Assembly: GCA_014607495.2 (NCBI GenBank)
Contig: CP053153.1
Span: 11,842,001 to 11,906,000, forward strand
DNA from: Carposina sasakii
Taxonomy: Eukaryota; Arthropoda; Insecta; Lepidoptera; Carposinidae
Direction: 5' to 3'
Length of the DNA stretch: 64,000 nucleotides
This document shows, piece after piece, positions 60,001-64,000 of the stretch. The translations under genes were made by a program, and so were the position numbers. Numbering within the stretch: position 1 is the first letter of the stretch; the number at the start of each line of letters is the position of its first letter. A model generated the notes under the pieces. The model saw only the letters and a program-made list of their open reading frames with translations, was not told the origin of the DNA and ran no database searches.

Positions 60001-61312
60001 GGTATCATTAGATTCATGTTAGGCATGAAATTGACACTGGGTAGGTAGGTAAGTCAACATCTTTACACACAGGTTTTTTCTATATTGACAGTGGAAAGGC
60101 AAAAACACTAAAACGCCACCAGGCCTGGTGGCGCTTTAGCGTTTTTGCCTTTCCACTGTCGATATGTACCTAGGTCCTAGGTCATCTTAATGACATCTAT
60201 AATAGTGGTATAATAGTGGAGTAATAATTAAATTAAACAGGTAGTTTAGTATACACCATATATTGTGCAATCTATTTCTATATTCTACTTAATTCGTTCT
60301 TGTTATAGTGAAATGCAGCAGCCAATGAAAATGCCGATGGGCAACATGCAGATGCCGATGTACTCTATGCAAGGCTCCGGGGGACAAGGGGAACCCCCAC
60401 CTTCTCAAGGCAGGCCTCCCCCTATGAGCTCACACATGCTTAATAAGGTAATTAAAAACTTTATTGCTAACAGGGTGGTGAACCCTTGGAACAAATTACC
60501 AGAAGAAATGGTTTTCAGCACCAAGTGTGAATAAATTCAAGAATAAACTGGACAAATATATTAAAGACCACAGAAAGTTGTAACTCAGTCATCAGTCAGA
60601 CACAGGCAAAATCAGTTGTCCCAACTGCCTGCCTGTTTATGTATACAGGTTGATTTTTGGTCGTCAACGTTCCCGAAAACTACGGAATCTCCTCATCATC
60701 ATGATCATTTTTCTCCATGGAATCATACCTGGGAAGTGTCTGGTTTCCAAAATATTTGGGTCCAAAGTTGAGTAAATAGACTGTTTTTCTGCATAAATGC
60801 ACATTGACGCGTGTGGCAAGATTTTTTCACGAGAAATAATATCTGTCTATGAAAAAATTAGCATAAACACTGGACACTATAAATTTCGCCCGATCAAGTA
60901 ATAAAAATTAAAATATATATCATCATTTCCCAGCATTTTTTTGGCATAAACTTACTTTATTTGTAGATGTATAGAGTACATAGCCTTCGTTAAGGGTGGC
61001 AACGAAAAAAGACTGTACATAATAATAATTCCAAAGTTTTATTACCTTTATGTGTTGTCCGATCTAAGTTGGTAGTAACCATTGGTAGAAACCCTTAATT
61101 ACCTTCACAGTTTACCACCATCTTGAACTTCAATCTTTTCATTCTCTAAAATTTGTCATGAATATAATTAAAATGATTCCAGCACACAATAGTCCGAGGT
61201 CCGATACAAGCCGGTGTGAAACGCAATCGCAGTCCATCCCCAAATACATACCAGTTGTACCCGCAACGTTTGCATCAACCGCACAAGCATCAAGCGGTCT
61301 ACTCTGATCATA
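57053..61312 (+). CDS. GPS2: G-protein pathway suppressor 2, five exons (partial at 3' end)
   Basis: GPS2 is a subunit of the NCoR/SMRT-HDAC3 corepressor complex and a regulator of JNK signalling and ubiquitination. Exons: 57053-57161 (MPAVTSTTAE...MWDALRKYIIRERQKKKE), 58119-58196 (YEAEVEEERLRKEREARERQ), 58633-58768 (EETKEQIEQLEEKVKQLEKE then KQQLFMQLKKVLNEDE), 60309-60447 (MQQPMKMPMGNMQMPMY, Met/Pro-rich), 61183-61312 (HTIVRGPIQAGVKRNRSPSP, QLYPQRLHQPHKHQ). Introns are GT-AG and phases agree. The coiled coil LEETKEQI...LFMQLKKVL is the most conserved part of the family and binds NCoR/TBL1. The last exon ends in phase 1 at gtaagt, so more coding sequence lies downstream, beyond the window or unrecognised. 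The ATG at 57053 gives the known 'MPA' start. Confidence 0.92.
57162..58118. other. GPS2 intron 1; no gene seen
   Basis: The open frame at 57712-57939 is low in homology ('RYVWRRLRPQLVV') and probably chance or an old repeat. (ATGT)-like words near 57670. Confidence 0.4.
58903..59488 (-). repeat. Dispersed repeat with (TTA)n tail, copy 2 (GPS2 intron 3)
   Basis: Inverted relative of 4747-5425: the (TAA)n at 58903-58919 is its tail, 'gcagcttgtggcgagctgttgg' its 3' part and 'ggaccgggactctgtagtcccgagaattt' (59456-59486) its 5' hairpin. The middle (59090-59390) differs from copy 1, so the copies belong to subfamilies or one is rearranged. Confidence 0.65.
60087..60160. repeat. 74-bp near-perfect palindrome without loop (GPS2 intron 3)
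   Basis: Two arms of 37 bp meet at 60123/60124 (caccagg|cctggtg). The arms read 'gacagtggaaaggcaaaaac' outward, with two or three mismatches. As RNA this would be a very stable hairpin of miRNA-precursor size. Confidence 0.9.
60455..60605 (+). pseudogene. LINE C-terminal fragment next to GPS2 exon 4
   Basis: Reads FIANRVVNPWNKLPEEMVFS, then, after a frame break, KFKNKLDKYIKDHRKL, ending at TAA. This is the C-terminus of a CR1-like ORF2. It starts within about 10 bp of the exon 4 donor. Confidence 0.75.
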
Positions 61313-61334
61313 GTAAGTGTTCTATTTATCACTA

Positions 61335-61495
61335 TCATGTTAGTACGCAGTCGGCAAACGCAGCGTGGAAAGGTCACCCGCGAGATGGACAGACGACCTA
61401 GTCAAGGTCGCGGGCGCTGGTTGGATGCAGGCCGCTTCCGACCGGTCGGAATGAAGTTTGTTGGGGAAGGCCTATGTTCAACAGTTCGGCATATG
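61335..61495 (+). pseudogene. LINE C-terminal fragment next to GPS2 exon 5
   Basis: Reads WTDDLVKVAGAGWMQAASDR then SEW...GEGLCSTV; typical lepidopteran LINE ends have RWTDDL...GRRWM and EAYVQQW. It begins about 25 bp after the exon 5 donor. Confidence 0.7.
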
Positions 61496-61499
61496 ACGA

Positions 61500-62132
61500 A
61501 ATGTGGCCGTGTCGTTATCATGTCGACTAGTAAAAAAAAACGCCCAAAGCCTAAGCTGGTCTAAGACCCCAGGCAGTGGTCATGCATCATAACCTCCATT
61601 GCTAATCCCTTGGATCCGCTCTTGGTAGCAGGAAGCTAGTTATTTAATAAACATGTGAAACTGTCAAAATCTTTTGCAGAAGTAGAGGATGGCCGGATGG
61701 GCCGTCAGCTGCGCGGACCGGTCTTATGGAACAGTGAGTTTAATCTGCTCGATGTCGCCACTGTCGCTTCTCTCTCATCGTTCTGTCCTTGTCTCACACA
61801 TTACGTTCTTCCATCTTTTGTTTCTTTCACTAATCGCATGTAACATCCCAATTGTTGTCTTTTTTTTGGTTGGTTTTATATTTTTTTTAACCTTTATCAT
61901 TTTATTTTTAGGCTTCTGTGTTGGTATTTTATATTTATGCGTATTTTATGTCAAATAAATATGTATTTATTTGACATAAAATAATTAAATATGTATTTTA
62001 TGTCAAATAATATGTATTAACTACCATTATTAAATCTCATTCTAATTCATTCATTCATTAGTAAAATAACAAAAGAAAACGAAATACGTGATTTTGACAC
62101 GATATAGGCTTAACAAATTGTGGACATTTATC
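61500..62132. repeat. GPS2 intron 5 region with a 44-bp palindrome
   Basis: 61939-61982 is a palindrome (attttatgtcaaataaat / atttatttgacataaaat), and its left arm recurs once more at 61994-62010. The open frames at 61655-61958 have no recognisable homology. Confidence 0.6.
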
Positions 62133-62447
62133 TTAAGGGTCGGTTCATATCTGACGGAACATGCGTCGCGTAGTATGTTTGCCACCACCGGGCCCTACAC
62201 CCTCCACTGACCCTCGGATCTGATAACTCATAACTGTGACAACAGGCACATGCACTAACTACAATCCACCACCACCTATAGTGAATGTTTGAACTTCCGA
62301 ATTGTAACGCCGAATACAATTTCATGTATAAAAAAACACTCGACTGTTCACACTCGACCGATGATGATACGTTAGTGCGTCGAGTGTACGTTTGCCTGTA
62401 CCTGAAAATACGCTCGACGCATCTTCCGTCAGTGAACCGACCCTTAA
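62133..62447. mobile_element. MITE, 315 bp, TTAAGGGTCGGTTCA termini
   Basis: Inverted ends 'ttaagggtcggttcatatct' and 'agtgaaccgacccttaa', with subterminal 'gacggaacatgcgtcg' / 'cgacgcatcttccgtc' also inverted. The target appears to be TTAA or TAA. Inner sequence is shared with 50485-50660. Confidence 0.85.
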
Positions 62448-62544
62448 AGACTATTTCATAGGTACTCAAAAATGTCCTCAGCCATAATTTCTACTTTGAT
62501 AACTTGCCTACATATCTTAACTAACTAATAAATTAAATGATTTG

Positions 62545-62925
62545 TTTAAATTTGGCAGGGCTATTACCTAATTTGCAGTAGTAAAGCCGAAGCAACGAGT
62601 TTTGATTTTGCGACTGCAAGTTACCATATAACCGTGCGGTTTACGTAACATACAGTTAGTTCTAGTTCAATCTTGGCATACCCACGCATTAACATGCAAC
62701 CAAAAAACCCTTAGAACAAACGCAATACGGCCAGATCTAGATAGGCGGCAGGGCTATTTATTACAGTTATGTCCTTGCTGTTTATGAGATATATATGTGA
62801 TATACATTAGGGACGATTCCGGCAGTCACAGTTAAACCTAATCTTAGTCAGGTCTATCTCTCTCCGTTCTTAACATAAATGGCTGAGAGAGAAAAGGACA
62901 GGTGGGACTAATTTTACGTTTGATA
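62545..62925 (+). repeat. Direct repeat, left copy, with many small deletions
   Basis: Collinear with 63237-63835: shared blocks in the same order are 'ttaaatttggcagggct', 'ttttgattttgcgactgca', 'catacagttagttctag', 'cttggcatacccacgcatta', 'aggcggcagggctatttatt', 'gacgattccggcagtc' and 'ggctgagagagaaaaggacagg'. The left copy is about 220 bp shorter through a dozen or so scattered gaps. Confidence 0.85.
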
Positions 62926-62954
62926 CTTTTAATAATTATTTTACAGAATTATCA

Positions 62955-63235
62955 AGTACATCCAATAATACTATTACTAATTTGACTTTGAATAATAATA
63001 ATAATTTGACATTTAATAATAATAATAATTTGACATTTAATAATAATAATAATTCAACGTTGAATAATGATAGTTTGACATTAAATAATAATAATTTGAC
63101 ATCATCATTACAGAAAAGAACACTATCAAATTCAATTTTTCTTATGCCAATGACAGAAGCTGAAGTTACGAAGGAAATTTTAACTTTAAACAATACTAAT
63201 TCTGAAGGCTATGATGGTATAAGTGAATTCTTAAA
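62955..63235 (+). pseudogene. LINE RT N-terminal fragment with (AAT)n-rich in-frame repeat
   Basis: An Asn-rich minisatellite at 62985-63105 (units 'ttgacatttaataataataat') is followed by SIFLMPMTEAEVTKEILTLN then NTNSEGYDGIS, the start of a LINE RT domain (the usual text is ...VTExEIxKxIxxLKNxxSxGxDGIS). It lies between the two direct repeats. Confidence 0.7.
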
Positions 63236-63236
63236 C

Positions 63237-63835
63237 AGGTTTAAATTTGGCAGGGCTTTTATTACCTAATTGTGCAGTATCAAAGCTCTTGAAGTCCAAT
63301 TTCTGCACAAAATATAATATAATTTCAACAAATCAAGTTTTCAAAAAAACAAATCAACAACTCTTTTGATTTTGCGACTGCATCTGTGTTACGATATGGA
63401 ACGGATGGGCGTGCTCGGTTTACGTGACATACAGTTAGTTCTAGCTTCAATATTATTTGTTTTATATATTAATCTTGGCATACCCACGCATTAACATGCA
63501 ACCTTGAATTAAATAAAAAAAACCCTTAGAACAAACGCAAATTTTTACGGCCAGATGCTAGATAGGCGGCAGGGCTATTTATTACAGTTATGTCCATTAT
63601 GGGGTAATAGTGCTGTTTATGTCAGAGCTATATATCGCGCCTGACGAGTCATGAACCATTCTTTAAAGACCTTGGCCTATACCACTACCGTCATTGGACG
63701 ATTCCGGCAGTCCACAGTTAAACAAATATGGGAAAAGTTGTCTATGTGTATCTTAGTCAGGTCTACAAATCTCAATGAGAAAAATTTTTCTCCGTTCTTA
63801 ACATAAATGGCTGAGAGAGAAAAGGACAGGTGGAC
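63237..63835 (+). repeat. Direct repeat, right copy
   Basis: Longer counterpart of 62545-62925. Contains no recognised coding sequence. Confidence 0.85.
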
Positions 63836-63894
63836 AAATTATAAATATAACATCTGACTACTATGTTTATGAGCGTTTAGGGAACCTGTTGTAC

Positions 63895-64000
63895 CTTGGC
63901 CCAATTTTTTTTAAAGTAATTTTTTTTCAAAAAGTAGCAGATGATATCAAACATGAATTATATCATTTGAATCCTTATTTATCCCCATTCATATGACATG
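63895..64000 (-). repeat. Inverted copy of the 29650 repeat, cut by the window end
   Basis: 'agcagatgatatcaaacatg' to 'catatgacatg' is the reverse complement of 29660-29735. Confidence 0.75.

Overview
The window looks like nuclear DNA of a moth or butterfly (Lepidoptera). It is AT-rich, its genes are split by short GT-AG introns, and it is crowded with dispersed repeats of the lepidopteran type: tRNA-derived SINEs, a 'cctattgcagtccactgctggacg' type repeat, non-LTR retrotransposon fragments and MITEs. The order is an inference from repeat content and protein similarity; the species cannot be named.

Five host genes can be rebuilt by eye from exon homology, splice sites and matching codon phase. 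(1) FNIP (folliculin-interacting protein), minus strand: its first three exons lie between 8120 and 2248 and the gene runs off the left edge. (2) KDM8/JMJD5, plus strand, 8820-10026: a JmjC-domain gene without introns but with one apparent single-base frameshift. (3) IVD (isovaleryl-CoA dehydrogenase), minus strand, 15219-10178: nine exons, 416 aa, complete. (4) PAPSS (bifunctional APS kinase/ATP sulfurylase), minus strand, 46799-19460: fifteen exons, about 639 aa, with a possible second first exon at 42346-42260. (5) GPS2 (G-protein pathway suppressor 2), plus strand, from 57053 off the right edge. FNIP and KDM8 are divergent over about 700 bp. KDM8 and IVD converge, with poly(A) signals only 20 bp apart. 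These are housekeeping genes of different pathways (mTORC1/AMPK signalling, 2-oxoglutarate oxygenase, leucine breakdown, sulfate activation, NCoR corepressor); nothing suggests that they act together.

Between PAPSS and GPS2 lie two different DNA transposons. The first (47768-51521) has perfect 24-bp terminal inverted repeats, an 8-bp target duplication and a four-exon THAP-domain gene, as in P elements, but no transposase catalytic region. The second (51806-55898) has terminal and subterminal repeats and a broken transposase-like gene of the DUF7869 type. A separate reverse transcriptase ORF of 675 codons (22986-25013) with a C-terminal restriction-like nuclease lies inside a PAPSS intron.

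The most unusual points are: a 55-bp tandem array that copies a PAPSS exon end together with its splice donor six times; the alternative PAPSS first exon behind an E2F-like site; the P-like element reduced to a THAP gene with a tail read from another repeat; a ~403-bp retroposon with 13-14 bp target duplications and no visible tRNA head; and a duplicated segment at the right end whose first copy carries many small deletions. All exon calls are read by eye and no search was run.
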